Translations under genes and position numbers: made by a program | Shown here: one piece after another, positions 1 to 6,926 of the stretch | Numbering within the stretch: position 1 is the first letter of the stretch | Layout: every line of letters starts with the position of its first letter | The notes under the pieces: model-generated | Told to the model about the DNA's origin: nothing | The model's input: the letters and a program-made list of their open reading frames with translations, nothing else | The model's database searches: none | Assembly (NCBI GenBank): GCA_020060485.1 | Contig: JAGVAB010000139.1 | Location: 1 to 10,196, forward strand | Source: Anaerolineales bacterium | GTDB lineage: Bacteria; Chloroflexota; Anaerolineae; Anaerolineales; Anaerolineaceae | Reading direction: 5' to 3' | DNA length: 10,196 nucleotides

Positions 1-33
1 CATCACCAGGGTTTATTCACCCCACCCCTCGAA

Positions 34-97
34 CTCCCCTCCCCGCTGCTTGCGTGACGAATCCCAATTCATTCTTCTGCGGGAAGGGGAGCTTTTT
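34..97 (+). terminator. Long-loop hairpin with T-tract, probable terminator of an upstream gene
   Basis: CTCCCCTCCCCGC (34-46) pairs with GCGGGAAGGGGAG (79-91) over 13 positions, with one G-T wobble, around a 32-nt loop. A run of five T follows at 93-97. Strong G+C pairing and the T-run fit an intrinsic terminator for a + strand gene lying left of the window. The loop is unusually long, so the hairpin could instead be part of a dispersed intergenic element that also carries the adjacent 83-bp repeat. The second repeat copy at the right edge does not carry this hairpin next to it. Confidence 0.4.
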
Positions 98-102
98 GTC
101 AG

Positions 103-185
103 CAGCATTTTGCATCTACTTTGATCTGGCTGACCTTCACTGTTTTGGAAAATCGTAAATGTCAAGCTTTCTTGAGAATGCCATG
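103..185 (-). repeat. 83-bp dispersed repeat, left copy (inverted relative to right copy)
   Basis: The reverse complement of 10092-10174 aligns here without gaps over 83 bp with 5 mismatches. Similarity stops at both ends: beyond 185 and inside 103 the flanks are unrelated apart from a few bases. Read on the minus strand the element has an open frame, but four of the five differences from the other copy would change an amino acid, so it does not behave like conserved coding sequence. A TTGACA hexamer (complement of 160-165) points out of the window; I see no -10 box at a proper distance. Type of element is unknown. Confidence 0.8.
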
Positions 186-260
186 GCAAAATCATTCCCG
201 CCAAACCTGTAAAATCCTTGTGAATTTCGAGGAAAAGGATGCATTTCCGTTTTTTGGCGG

Positions 261-289
261 TTGACTTTCAGCTCCAGGTATACTATGAT
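261..289 (+). promoter_or_regulatory. Sigma-70-type promoter upstream of the short leader and SWIM gene
   Basis: TTGACT (261-266), a 17-bp spacer, then TATGAT (284-289). Both hexamers differ from consensus at one position and the spacing is ideal. The expected transcription start is near 296. It is the only good promoter before the SWIM gene at 423. Confidence 0.6.
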
Positions 290-295
290 ATGGAT

Positions 296-393
296 ACCGA
301 AAGGAAGCAATTAACGATATGCAAGTATTTAGCGAAAGACAACTGGATACATAAGTCTCAAGGCACGCCGGTGCATGGCGTGTCTTGTTTTTA
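296..393 (+). ncRNA. Putative ~100-nt short transcript or attenuator leader
   Basis: The interval lies between a near-consensus promoter (261-289) and an intrinsic terminator (359-393), so transcription would give an RNA of about 97 nt, with any read-through reaching the SWIM gene. Inside is a possible 11-codon leader ORF, ATG at 319 to TAA at 352-354 (MQVFSERQLDT), with AAGGAAG at 301-307 spaced 11 nt before it. The stop lies only 4 nt before the terminator stem, the arrangement expected if translation affects hairpin folding. The peptide shows no run of one regulatory amino acid. It matches no riboswitch class I know. It could be a small RNA, an attenuator, or chance spacing. Confidence 0.3.
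359..393 (+). terminator. Intrinsic terminator between promoter and SWIM gene
   Basis: GGCACGCC (362-369) pairs with GGCGTGTC (377-384), including one G-U, around a 7-nt loop. Three more pairs (359-361 with 385-387) extend the stem to 11 bp, and five T follow at 388-392. It lies only 30 bp upstream of the SWIM start, so it would reduce transcription of that gene unless bypassed. Confidence 0.65.
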
Positions 394-422
394 TCCCTGA
401 CCAGTAAAGGAGATTGAATCTA

Positions 423-668
423 ATGGACTCTGGTATGATCGGAAAGATTGAAAAGGCCAAAAGGTATGCGGCAGAAGGCCGCGACCGCTTTCAGTTCCAA
501 TCCTTTGAGGTAAGCGTATCTGGCGAGAACAATGTCCATCGCGTGTCCTATCAGGATGGCGAGTGGACATGCAGCTGTAATTTCTTCCAAACGCGAGGGC
601 GTTGCAGCCATACCATGGCGCTGGAGTTCATTCTGGAAGGCATGCTGCCTGCCATGGAGGAAGTTTAG
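423..668 (+). CDS. Small SWIM zinc-finger protein
   Basis: An 81-residue protein whose C-terminal half carries the SWIM signature CxCx(n)CxH: C50, C52, C61 and H63, inside a W-T-C-S-C context followed by a helix. SWIM domains bind zinc and mediate DNA or protein contacts in Swi2/Snf2-family proteins, MuDR transposases and MEKK1. This one is free-standing, with about 45 residues before the finger that look like a small beta-rich lead-in, as in other short bacterial SWIM proteins. I chose the ATG at 423 because GGAG at 409-412 lies 10 nt upstream. A TTG nine bases earlier abuts the ribosome site, and an ATG at 435 is a less likely alternative. It is transcribed alone, with an upstream terminator-containing leader and a terminator right after the stop. 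Partner and role are unknown. Confidence 0.8.
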   Translation: MDSGMIGKIEKAKRYAAEGRDRFQFQSFEVSVSGENNVHRVSYQDGEWTCSCNFFQTRGRCSHTMALEFILEGMLPAMEEV

Positions 669-702
669 CCCGCAGCACTCAAACTAATGTCGGTGGCAAC
701 TG

Positions 703-744
703 AAACACACCTCAGCATCATGCATGATACGAGGTGTGTTTTTC
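703..744. terminator. Bidirectional intrinsic terminator
   Basis: A perfect 11-bp stem (703-713 with 731-741) of the form AAACACACCTC/GAGGTGTGTTT. The 17-nt loop contains a further small palindrome (ATCATGCATGAT). T-runs follow on the + strand (739-743), and A-runs on the left arm would serve the minus strand. It sits between the convergent SWIM gene (+) and the sulfatase-fold gene (-, ending at 746). Confidence 0.85.
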
Positions 745-745
745 T

Positions 746-2371
746 TTAATCAAAGGGGACAATAAGCCCTCCACCAGAGAGGAAAAACCTTGGTCGGTTT
801 AACCCGGCGTGAGCATCGAACAGGGAGGGCGCATACTCGATAAGGCGAGCATCCCGGGGGACACCCATCAAATCCAGCAGGGTGGCAAAGATATTGGCGT
901 GGCTGGCAGCATAGGTGTAATCCAGCTGCTGCTGCACATTACCGATCAGCAGCAGCGGCACAGAGGCTTCGGTTTTGGTGTAGTTACAGTGCAGCCAGTT
1001 GACACCATTTTCAAACAGGGTCTGGGCATGGTCTGATGTGTAAATGTAGAAAGTGTTTTGCACAGCAGCTTCCTCACCCAGGCGCAGACGCTGAAAGAAT
1101 CCGTTCACTGTATAGTGGATGCTGTTGTCATAGACATTGCTGACCAGTTCGGGTTGTTGTTGATAATCCGTGGGAGCAGGCGCCCAAATCTCCTCTTCAG
1201 GCGGATAGGAATCTTCATAGAGGTAATGGGCGCCGTGTTTATTGAGAACAATGAAATGGCCGCTGGACTGGCTGACCCGGTTGAAGATAAAATCGGCCGC
1301 ATGGTGATCCACAGCCAGCCCGCCGCCCAGGTCATCTACTGTAATCCATTCATCCACAAATTGCAGGTCTTCCGGTCTCAAGCCGTTCCACAAATAATTG
1401 GTTTGTGCATCCAGATAGGCCGTTTGATAACCCATCGCTTTGGCATACTGGAAGATGGTTGGGTATTGCCTCATCAACTCATGCAATTCTTCCTGCACAT
1501 CCGGTTGAACGATCACCCCGCTGATCAACAACGGGTTGGAAGGGATGCTGCATGTGGCTCCGGCAGAGACCGTCCCCCAATTATGTACCATGTCTGTGGT
1601 TGCGGCCAGTTCATCCAGAAATGGCGTAGTGGGCCGCTCGTAGCCGTTCAGGCTGAGATGGTCGCTGCGAATGCTTTCATCAATGATGAGGACGATATTG
1701 TTTTCTGGCCGGGTGGTTGATCTGTAATTCACCTCCAGCCGCGACACATAGCGCACATCCGCCATGCTCCACTGTACCACCGTCCGGTAAAATTTTGGCA
1801 GCGAAGTACCCCAATTGACCACCGGGGAGAGCCAGGCCGCCAAAATATTCAGCACAATGCAGGCTGCCATGGCTGCTGCCAAACCCAGCGTCCCTTTTTT
1901 GGATGGCTGCCCGGGCAGACATAAAATCCCTCCAAATACCAGCAGAGGCAGCAATGACCATGGGGAAAAATAAATGCTCATCGAAGCGTTCCACATGCTC
2001 AGCGGGGCAGTGATGGCAGTCGTGATATCTCCCGGAACAAATTCTCGGTGGAAAAGCTGCCAATAATTGAACACTACCAGCACGGCCAGCGAAAAAACTA
2101 CAAACGGCGCCCAGCGCCAGCGGCGGGGAAGGCTCAACGCAAACCAGGCAAAAAAGACCAGCAAGAAGAAAGAAACCAGGCCGGTGACCAGGAACCACGT
2201 CCTTCCAGTTCCACCTTGCTGCAAATTCCGCAACAATTGATGCCCCTCCTCGGGGTTTTGAAACATCCATTCTTCCAGCAGGGATTGAAACACGGCAAAG
2301 CTCAAGGCAATCAGAAATGCCTGCCTTTGCATGATCTTTTGCTTCCATGTTGAAAATTGATGAGCATTCAT
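746..2371 (-). CDS. Phosphoethanolamine transferase-like membrane enzyme, sulfatase/alkaline phosphatase fold
   Basis: A 541-residue protein matching the EptA/CptA type in length and layout. Five hydrophobic segments come first (about 17-35, 59-81, 88-106, 132-151, 161-181), then an extracytoplasmic catalytic domain from about 222. Family motifs seen: I-I-D-E-S with metal ligand E232; the S-L-N-G-Y element at 240-244; G-A-T-C-S-I-P with T273 as the likely nucleophile; H379/H382 in K-H-G-A-H; Y-D-N-S at 414-417; S-D-H at 446-448 (D447, H448 metal ligands); and H461. In proteobacteria such enzymes move phosphoethanolamine from phosphatidylethanolamine to lipid A or core sugars. Here the acceptor is unknown and could be a glycan or glycolipid. 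The start ATG at 2371 has a weak ribosome site; an internal ATG at residue 14 has GGAAG 9 nt before it and is a real alternative. Single gene with its own promoter. Confidence 0.85.
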   Translation of the reverse strand: MNAHQFSTWKQKIMQRQAFLIALSFAVFQSLLEEWMFQNPEEGHQLLRNLQQGGTGRTWFLVTGLVSFFLLVFFAWFALSLPRRWRWAPFVVFSLAVLVVFNYWQLFHREFVPGDITTAITAPLSMWNASMSIYFSPWSLLPLLVFGGILCLPGQPSKKGTLGLAAAMAACIVLNILAAWLSPVVNWGTSLPKFYRTVVQWSMADVRYVSRLEVNYRSTTRPENNIVLIIDESIRSDHLSLNGYERPTTPFLDELAATTDMVHNWGTVSAGATCSIPSNPLLISGVIVQPDVQEELHELMRQYPTIFQYAKAMGYQTAYLDAQTNYLWNGLRPEDLQFVDEWITVDDLGGGLAVDHHAADFIFNRVSQSSGHFIVLNKHGAHYLYEDSYPPEEEIWAPAPTDYQQQPELVSNVYDNSIHYTVNGFFQRLRLGEEAAVQNTFYIYTSDHAQTLFENGVNWLHCNYTKTEASVPLLLIGNVQQQLDYTYAASHANIFATLLDLMGVPRDARLIEYAPSLFDAHAGLNRPRFFLSGGGLIVPFD

Positions 2372-2402
2372 CTCGTATCACTATTCTGATCCCGCCTGGA
2401 AT

Positions 2403-2431
2403 ACTATAGCACCATGTACCAGCAGGGGCAA
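2403..2431 (-). promoter_or_regulatory. Promoter for the phosphoethanolamine transferase-like gene
   Basis: On the minus strand TTGCCC (2426-2431), a 17-bp spacer and TATAGT (2403-2408). The predicted start near 2396 gives a leader of about 25 nt before the ATG at 2371. Confidence 0.5.
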
Positions 2432-2530
2432 GTCTCGCCAAGAATTGTTGCGGGTCTTTTTCAATGCAACCCTGGAAATGATGGCTTTCCCAAGTTCACT
2501 TAATTTTTTACAAACCTTTCATTTCAAAGC

Positions 2531-2566
2531 CAGGGCGTGGGTCTAGTTTTAAAAAGTCACGCCCAG
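2531..2566. repeat. Inverted repeat GGGCGTG...CACGCCC before the glycosylase gene
   Basis: GGGCGTG (2533-2539) is matched by CACGCCC (2558-2564), separated by 18 bp with an AT-rich centre containing TTTTAAAA. One more pair (2531 with 2566) follows a mismatch. It overlaps the next palindrome by a few bases. It lies in the 307-bp gap 2372-2678, which holds no gene I can see; a regulatory site or a terminator-less hairpin are both possible. Confidence 0.5.
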
Positions 2567-2594
2567 AAAATAGAAAATAATTTCTATTTTCTGG
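2563..2594. repeat. Perfect 14-bp inverted repeat, AT-rich, candidate operator
   Basis: CCAGAAAATAGAAA (2563-2576) is followed after four bases by its exact reverse complement (2581-2594). No T-run follows on either strand, so a terminator is unlikely. It lies 85 bp before the glycosylase start at 2679. Symmetry and location suggest a dimeric repressor or activator site, or an intergenic palindromic repeat. No convincing -35/-10 pair is visible for the downstream gene, so the link is by position only. Confidence 0.6.
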
Positions 2595-2678
2595 CAAGGT
2601 GTGTTATGCTTAATGCATTCAGAAAATCGTTCAGCTTTAAGAGCCACAGGGAACATCCACCCGCCGGGAGTTTGGAAT

Positions 2679-3902
2679 ATGGAAAAACTGGAGATCAGCC
2701 TTCAACAGGCACGGCGCTTCCTTTTGCAGCACCAGGGACTCTGGCCGCCGCGCACAGCCCGCGGCAAGGCCGGCATACTGGCCCATTTTGAGCGGGTCGG
2801 CTGCATTCAATTTGACCCCTTGAACATTGTGGGTCACAACTCCGAACTGGTGCTGCAAGCGCGGGTGGCAGATTTCCGCCCTTCCCTGCTGCAAGAGCTG
2901 CTTTACAAGGAACGCCAATTGCTGGATGGCTGGGACAAGGTCATGTCGATCTACCGCGTGCAGGACTGGCCGTTTTTCCAACGCGGTCGAGAGGCTACCC
3001 TGCGCCAATGGGGCGGCCCGGAACATGCCATCCATGCTGTGCTGCCCCAGGTGCGCGCCGCCCTGCAAGAGCGAGGGCCGCTGTCATCCCTGGATCTCAA
3101 TTTTGACCAGATCGTGGACTGGCCCTGGGCACCCACCCGTCTGTCGCGGGCAGCTTTGGAAAGCATGTGCTTCTGGGGTGAGCTGGTCATTCATCACCGG
3201 GTACATACCCGCAAAGTGTATGACCTTGCCAGTCGTCACCTGCCGGCTGATCTGCTGGCAGCGGACGATCCCAACCAGAACCAGGAAGAATTTTACTCCT
3301 GGGCTGTGCAGCGCCGCATCGGCGGGGTGGGCCTGTTATGGAATAAACCTGGCGATGCCTGGGTGGGCATTGCCGGTCTCAAGAGCCGTGAACGCCAGGC
3401 GGCAATGGAACGCCTGCTGGCAGAAGAAAAACTGGCTGAAGTGCAGATCATCGGCTGGAACCAGCCATGCTACCTGCGCCGTCAGGACCTGCCCACACTA
3501 CAGGAAAGCCTGAGCACCAACGGCAGCCAGCCCCAGGCGGCCATCCTGGCCCCGCTGGACAACCTGCTCTGGGACAGGCGTTTCATTGAAGTCTTGTTCA
3601 ATTTCTCTTACCGCTGGGAAGTTTACAAACCGGCTAATGAACGCCAGTATGGCTATTACGTGCTGCCGGTGCTGTACGGCGACCGCTTTGTAGCCCGCTT
3701 TGAACCCGGTCGGGAGAAAAAGGGCGGGGCACTGCTGATCAAGAACTGGTGGTGGGAAGCGGATGTAGAAGTCACCAGCAAAATGCAGAGCGCACTGCAG
3801 GAGGCTTTCCGGCATTTCCTTGCCTACCTGGGAACAAACCAGTTGCGGCTTGAGCCGTCAGCCCAGGCACAGAATTTGGAATGGTTAAAACAATTGCTTT
3901 AA
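2679..3902 (+). CDS. YcaQ/AlkZ-like DNA glycosylase, winged-helix (HTH_42) family
   Basis: A 407-residue protein of the YcaQ/AlkZ family (COG3214, PF06224), near the usual length. The start shows the family opening L-S-L-Q-Q-A-R-R, then R-G-K-A, the V-G-C-I-Q-F-D-P-L-N block and S-E-L-V-L. Q44-F45-D46 fits the Q-hydrophobic-D catalytic motif of the YcaQ branch, as opposed to the QxQ of Streptomyces AlkZ. Family members are winged-helix glycosylases that excise bulky N-alkylated bases and unhook interstrand crosslinks; here activity is inferred. The rest (about 130-400) follows the family pattern, including the L-D-N-L-L-W-D-R near 313-320 and the Y-K-P near 336. I chose ATG 2679 because GGGAG lies about 9 nt upstream; the frame is open to 2601 but that extension has no ribosome site. 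Single gene, with two inverted repeats upstream. Confidence 0.85.
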   Translation: MEKLEISLQQARRFLLQHQGLWPPRTARGKAGILAHFERVGCIQFDPLNIVGHNSELVLQARVADFRPSLLQELLYKERQLLDGWDKVMSIYRVQDWPFFQRGREATLRQWGGPEHAIHAVLPQVRAALQERGPLSSLDLNFDQIVDWPWAPTRLSRAALESMCFWGELVIHHRVHTRKVYDLASRHLPADLLAADDPNQNQEEFYSWAVQRRIGGVGLLWNKPGDAWVGIAGLKSRERQAAMERLLAEEKLAEVQIIGWNQPCYLRRQDLPTLQESLSTNGSQPQAAILAPLDNLLWDRRFIEVLFNFSYRWEVYKPANERQYGYYVLPVLYGDRFVARFEPGREKKGGALLIKNWWWEADVEVTSKMQSALQEAFRHFLAYLGTNQLRLEPSAQAQNLEWLKQLL

Positions 3903-3955
3903 CAAGGGCAGGGGTTCATTCCGACCTCACACTTCAACAGCAGTGCGTACTTATT

Positions 3956-4086
<131 letters not shown>

Positions 4087-4107
4087 ATTTGCTGGTTAAG
4101 CAGGCCA

Positions 4108-4136
4108 ATTATAGCAGACTTGGCCTTAAATTTCCA
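4108..4136 (-). promoter_or_regulatory. Candidate promoter of tRNA-Ser
   Basis: On the minus strand a perfect TATAAT (4108-4113) lies 17 bp after TGGAAA (4131-4136), a 4-of-6 match to -35. The predicted start is near 4101, about 15 nt before the mature tRNA 5' end. The -35 and spacer overlap the last codons of the beta-CASP RNase gene. Confidence 0.5.
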
Positions 4137-5520
4137 CGACCTCGTTGCGCTCGGGAAAAGATACCGAATCAAAGCCAGTCTGGCGCATCTTTTCCATCAA
4201 GGGCAGTGCGCCGCGCTCTTCGCCATGCACCAGAAAGATATGTTTCAGGCTGGCCTGTGAAGCCTGGGCATAGCGCAGCAGCATGTCCTGCCCGGCATGA
4301 GCCGAAAGGCCGCCGATGGTCACCACTTCCGCCTTGCGCTTGAATTCCTCGCCGAAGATGCGCACCCGCGTTTCCTGTTCCGCCAGGCGGCGGCCCAGGG
4401 TATGGGGCGCCTGCCATGAGACGATCAAGATCGTGTTGCGCGGTTCCTCAATATTGTTGCGCAAATGATGAAGGATGCGTCCGGTTTCGGCCATGCCCGA
4501 AGCCGAGATGATGACCATGGGGTCTTTTCGATCATTCAGCGCCTTGGATTCTTCCACCGAGCGGGTGTAGGTCAGACCTTCAAAGCTCAGGGCGCGGTGG
4601 TTGCCAGAATTGATAAACTCGCGGGTCTCTTCATCAAAATATTTGGAGAATTTCCGGAACACATCCGAGGCATTCACCGCCAGCGGGCTGTCCACAAACA
4701 CCGGAATGCGGGGGATCTCTTTCTCGGCGATCATGCGGTTCAGGTCATAGACCAGTTCCTGGGTACGTCCCACAGCAAAAGCCGGGACGATGATCTTGCC
4801 GCTGCGCTGCACGGTGCGCTTGACTGTATCGCGGAATTCGATATAGGCTTCTTCAGGGTCGCGGTGGATCTTGTCGCCATATGTACTTTCCATGATCAGA
4901 TAATCGACACCTTCCGGCAGCACCGGGTCCCGCAATAAGGGAAGGTCTTCGCGGCCAATATCTCCCGAGAACCACAGGCGCAGCTTGCGGCCGTTCTCCT
5001 CAATATCCAGCACCACACCTGCCGAGCCGAGAATGTGCCCCGCTTCCACAAATTGCACGGTCACACTGGGAATCGGCTCAAAACGTTGCTCATAATCCAC
5101 CGGGTGGAATTGCTGCACAGCCTCTTCGGCATCCTCGATGGTGTACAGCGGTTCAATCGGTGGCAGGCCTCTTTTGCGCCGTTTCTTGTTGACGAATTTG
5201 ACATCCGCTTCCTGAATATACCCTGAGTCACGCAGCATCACATCTGCCAGGGCGCTGGTGCCTTCAGTGGCATAAATCGGCCCGCGGAAACCGTTTTTCA
5301 CCAGGTTGGGCAGGTTGCCGCTGTGGTCGATATGCGCGTGTGATAAAAGCACCGCATCCACTTTCCTGGGATCATAGACAAAGCGCTGATTGCACTCATA
5401 ACATTCACTGCGTCTGCCCTGGAACAGGCCGCATTCCAGCAGCAGGCGGTGTCCATTGATCTCCAGCAGATGCTGTGAGCCGGTAACTGTTTGCGCTGCG
5501 CCGTTAAAGTGAATTTTCAT
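4126..5520 (-). CDS. Beta-CASP metallo-beta-lactamase-fold ribonuclease
   Basis: A 464-residue MBL-fold protein of the CPSF/beta-CASP group (COG1236 type), typical in length. Motifs: H-A-H-I-D-H-S-G at 61-68 (zinc ligands); H162 in E-A-G-H-I-L-G-S-A; D187 in S-G-D-I-G; E-S-T-Y-G-D at 211-216; V-P-A-F-A-V-G-R at 245-252; S-A-S-G-M at 339-343, with H351/H352 beyond; and G-L-S-A-H-A-G at 404-410 (H408). All catalytic positions are present. Such enzymes are zinc-dependent endo/5'-exoribonucleases in RNA processing and decay. I start at ATG 5520: GGAGG lies 9 nt upstream, while the ATG at 5529 directly abuts that site. The first 17 nt overlap the end of the RNase D gene, so translation is probably coupled. 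tRNA-Ser follows after 39 nt. Confidence 0.92.
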   Translation of the reverse strand: MKIHFNGAAQTVTGSQHLLEINGHRLLLECGLFQGRRSECYECNQRFVYDPRKVDAVLLSHAHIDHSGNLPNLVKNGFRGPIYATEGTSALADVMLRDSGYIQEADVKFVNKKRRKRGLPPIEPLYTIEDAEEAVQQFHPVDYEQRFEPIPSVTVQFVEAGHILGSAGVVLDIEENGRKLRLWFSGDIGREDLPLLRDPVLPEGVDYLIMESTYGDKIHRDPEEAYIEFRDTVKRTVQRSGKIIVPAFAVGRTQELVYDLNRMIAEKEIPRIPVFVDSPLAVNASDVFRKFSKYFDEETREFINSGNHRALSFEGLTYTRSVEESKALNDRKDPMVIISASGMAETGRILHHLRNNIEEPRNTILIVSWQAPHTLGRRLAEQETRVRIFGEEFKRKAEVVTIGGLSAHAGQDMLLRYAQASQASLKHIFLVHGEERGALPLMEKMRQTGFDSVSFPERNEVVEI

Positions 5521-6700
5521 CGTTTTCATCCTCCAGCTTTAAAACAGTTTCTTTGTCTGGTTGGTCGGCATTTTGCAGGGCTGCCAGGATCTGACTGCCA
5601 AAATGGGCGTAACGCCAGGGCAGATCGGCCAGGACAGCCTCCAATCCCTTCAGATCATCCGGGCCGGCATTGACAATGGCATACAGCACATCGCGCGGTA
5701 AAACCACGTCAGAAGCGACACCAATGTGGGCGGCTGTCTTCTTTCGCCAGTTGCGCAGAGCTTCCACGCGCAGCATGTAGCCATTGTCTGGCCGTTTATG
5801 GCGGACTGCCTGCCGGTAAGGCTTTTGCAGCATGCCATTTTTCACCACCTTCACCAGATGTGCCCCATGACGCTGGATGATCTTGGGACTCAATTCGGGC
5901 ACAGCCAGCATGGCTTGCAGGTCTTCGGGCAGGGCTTTGGCAATCGCCAGCAAGGTGGCATCATTGAGCACCTTGAACACCGGCAGGTTGGCAGATTTGG
6001 CGCGCTGCTCACGATATTCACACAAGGCTTGCAGCACGGCCAACTGCTGGGAAGTCAGCTTGTTGTTGCCCAGCACCTTCCAGCATTTGTCCTGATCGTC
6101 CGCGGTTGCCTGGGCACTGACACTGCACAGGCGTTCAAAGTCCTCCAGAGCAAGCGGCCAGCGCTCCTTCGCAATCAGATCTGCCTTCAGGCGGTGACGC
6201 AGATCAATCAAAAAGTGCGTATCCAGACGAGCATATTCCAGCATCTCTGGTTTCAGTGGCCGCATTCCCCAATCTGCCCGCTGAAAGCGTTTGTTCACTT
6301 CAAATTCATATTCTTCACGCAGAATGGATGCCAGGCCAAGGTTCTCGCGGCCGAGAATTCTACAGGCCAGCATGGTGTCAAAAAGATTGCTGAAGCTGAA
6401 ACCATAATCGCGTTTCAGGCAGATCAGATCATATTCTGCAGCGTGAAACACCTTCTCGATCTGCGGGTTGTTGAAAATCTCACCCAGTGGTGAAAGGTCC
6501 CTCAGAGCCAAAGGATCCAGCAGATAATCAACGGTCTCGGTGGAGAACTGAATCAGGCAAACCTGTTCCTGATAAGCAAACAGGCTGTTAGATTCGGTGT
6601 CCACGGCCAGTATCTGACATTCCTGCAAGTCTCTGAGCATGGCAGAAAAACTGTCTTTATGATCGATCCAGCGCGGTGGTGTCATGTTTGATGTCTTCAT
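5504..6700 (-). CDS. rnd: Ribonuclease D (DEDDy 3'-5' exoribonuclease with two HRDC domains)
   Basis: A 398-residue protein close to RNase D length. The exonuclease domain (about 8-190) has the DEDDy set: D34 and E36 in V-D-T-E-S, D91 in H-A-A-E-Y-D, and Y156 with D160 in Y-A-R-L-D. HRDC-like helical domains follow at about 206-285 and 305-375, as in E. coli RNase D, which trims tRNA and other stable RNA 3' ends. The tail is acidic and lies in the overlap with the RNase gene downstream. No ribosome site precedes ATG 6700. A TATAAT lies 7 nt upstream, so transcription may begin at the start codon and give a leaderless message. The ATG at residue 6 also lacks a ribosome site. First gene of a likely rnd/beta-CASP (and possibly tRNA) transcript. 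Confidence 0.92.
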   Translation of the reverse strand: MKTSNMTPPRWIDHKDSFSAMLRDLQECQILAVDTESNSLFAYQEQVCLIQFSTETVDYLLDPLALRDLSPLGEIFNNPQIEKVFHAAEYDLICLKRDYGFSFSNLFDTMLACRILGRENLGLASILREEYEFEVNKRFQRADWGMRPLKPEMLEYARLDTHFLIDLRHRLKADLIAKERWPLALEDFERLCSVSAQATADDQDKCWKVLGNNKLTSQQLAVLQALCEYREQRAKSANLPVFKVLNDATLLAIAKALPEDLQAMLAVPELSPKIIQRHGAHLVKVVKNGMLQKPYRQAVRHKRPDNGYMLRVEALRNWRKKTAAHIGVASDVVLPRDVLYAIVNAGPDDLKGLEAVLADLPWRYAHFGSQILAALQNADQPDKETVLKLEDENDENSL

Positions 6701-6707
6701 GTCTGTG

Positions 6708-6713
6708 ATTATA
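6708..6713 (-). promoter_or_regulatory. -10 box for rnd, implying a leaderless mRNA
   Basis: A perfect TATAAT on the minus strand lies 7 nt before the rnd ATG, so the transcription start would fall at or beside the A of the start codon. No good -35 is visible at 16-18 bp. A TTGTCA (6727-6732) exists but is only 13 bp away. The lack of any Shine-Dalgarno for rnd supports the leaderless reading. Confidence 0.5.
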
Positions 6714-6784
6714 GCGCATTAAAAAGTGACAAGCTGAAAGAAGTTTAAAAAGGAACTCCGGATTGCCATGGAAGAAGAGTTTGG

Positions 6785-6821
6785 TGGGGTATTAGTGGCG
6801 CTCCACGCCACAAACACCCTA
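6785..6821. repeat. Imperfect hairpin in the divergent rnd / response-regulator gap
   Basis: GTGGCG (6795-6800) and CGCCAC (6806-6811) form a perfect core with a 5-nt loop. Seven of the next ten outward positions also pair and one more is a G-T wobble, giving a 16-position stem with two mismatches. No T-run follows. It lies between divergent promoters and may be a regulator-binding site; nothing else recognisable is in this gap. Confidence 0.35.
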
Positions 6822-6880
6822 ACATTCTGCCGTATCATGCTATTTTTCAAAGAACCCTTAAAAATGGTGGCGAAAAAGAT

Positions 6881-6908
6881 TTGCTATTATTCATGGTTAT
6901 GGTATATT
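6881..6908 (+). promoter_or_regulatory. Promoter of the response-regulator gene
   Basis: TTGCTA (6881-6886), a 16-bp spacer, and TATATT (6903-6908) preceded by TG at 6900-6901, an extended -10. The predicted start near 6915 leaves about 12 nt before ATG 6927, just enough for the GGAGGGG ribosome site. Confidence 0.5.
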
Positions 6909-6926
6909 ATGCATATGGAGGGGCAG

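Noticed and set aside
13..204. A 63-codon minus-strand open frame over the left repeat copy
   Set aside because: The repeat copies differ mainly at positions that change amino acids and the frame spans the terminator-like hairpin, so it does not look coding.
296..345. GAAAGGAAGCA resembling the SRP RNA signature in the short leader
   Set aside because: The flanking strand needed for the SRP domain IV stem is missing or lies in the promoter, so the match is only a purine-rich ribosome-site-like sequence.
1058..1720. A 220-codon + strand frame antisense to the transferase gene
   Set aside because: It lies fully inside a well-supported gene on the other strand, with no ribosome site or domain.
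1680..2441. A 253-codon minus-strand frame overlapping the transferase gene
   Set aside because: It is out of frame with a protein whose motifs are clear. The composition (Gly, Ala, His, Cys mixtures) shows no recognisable domain, so it is a shadow frame.
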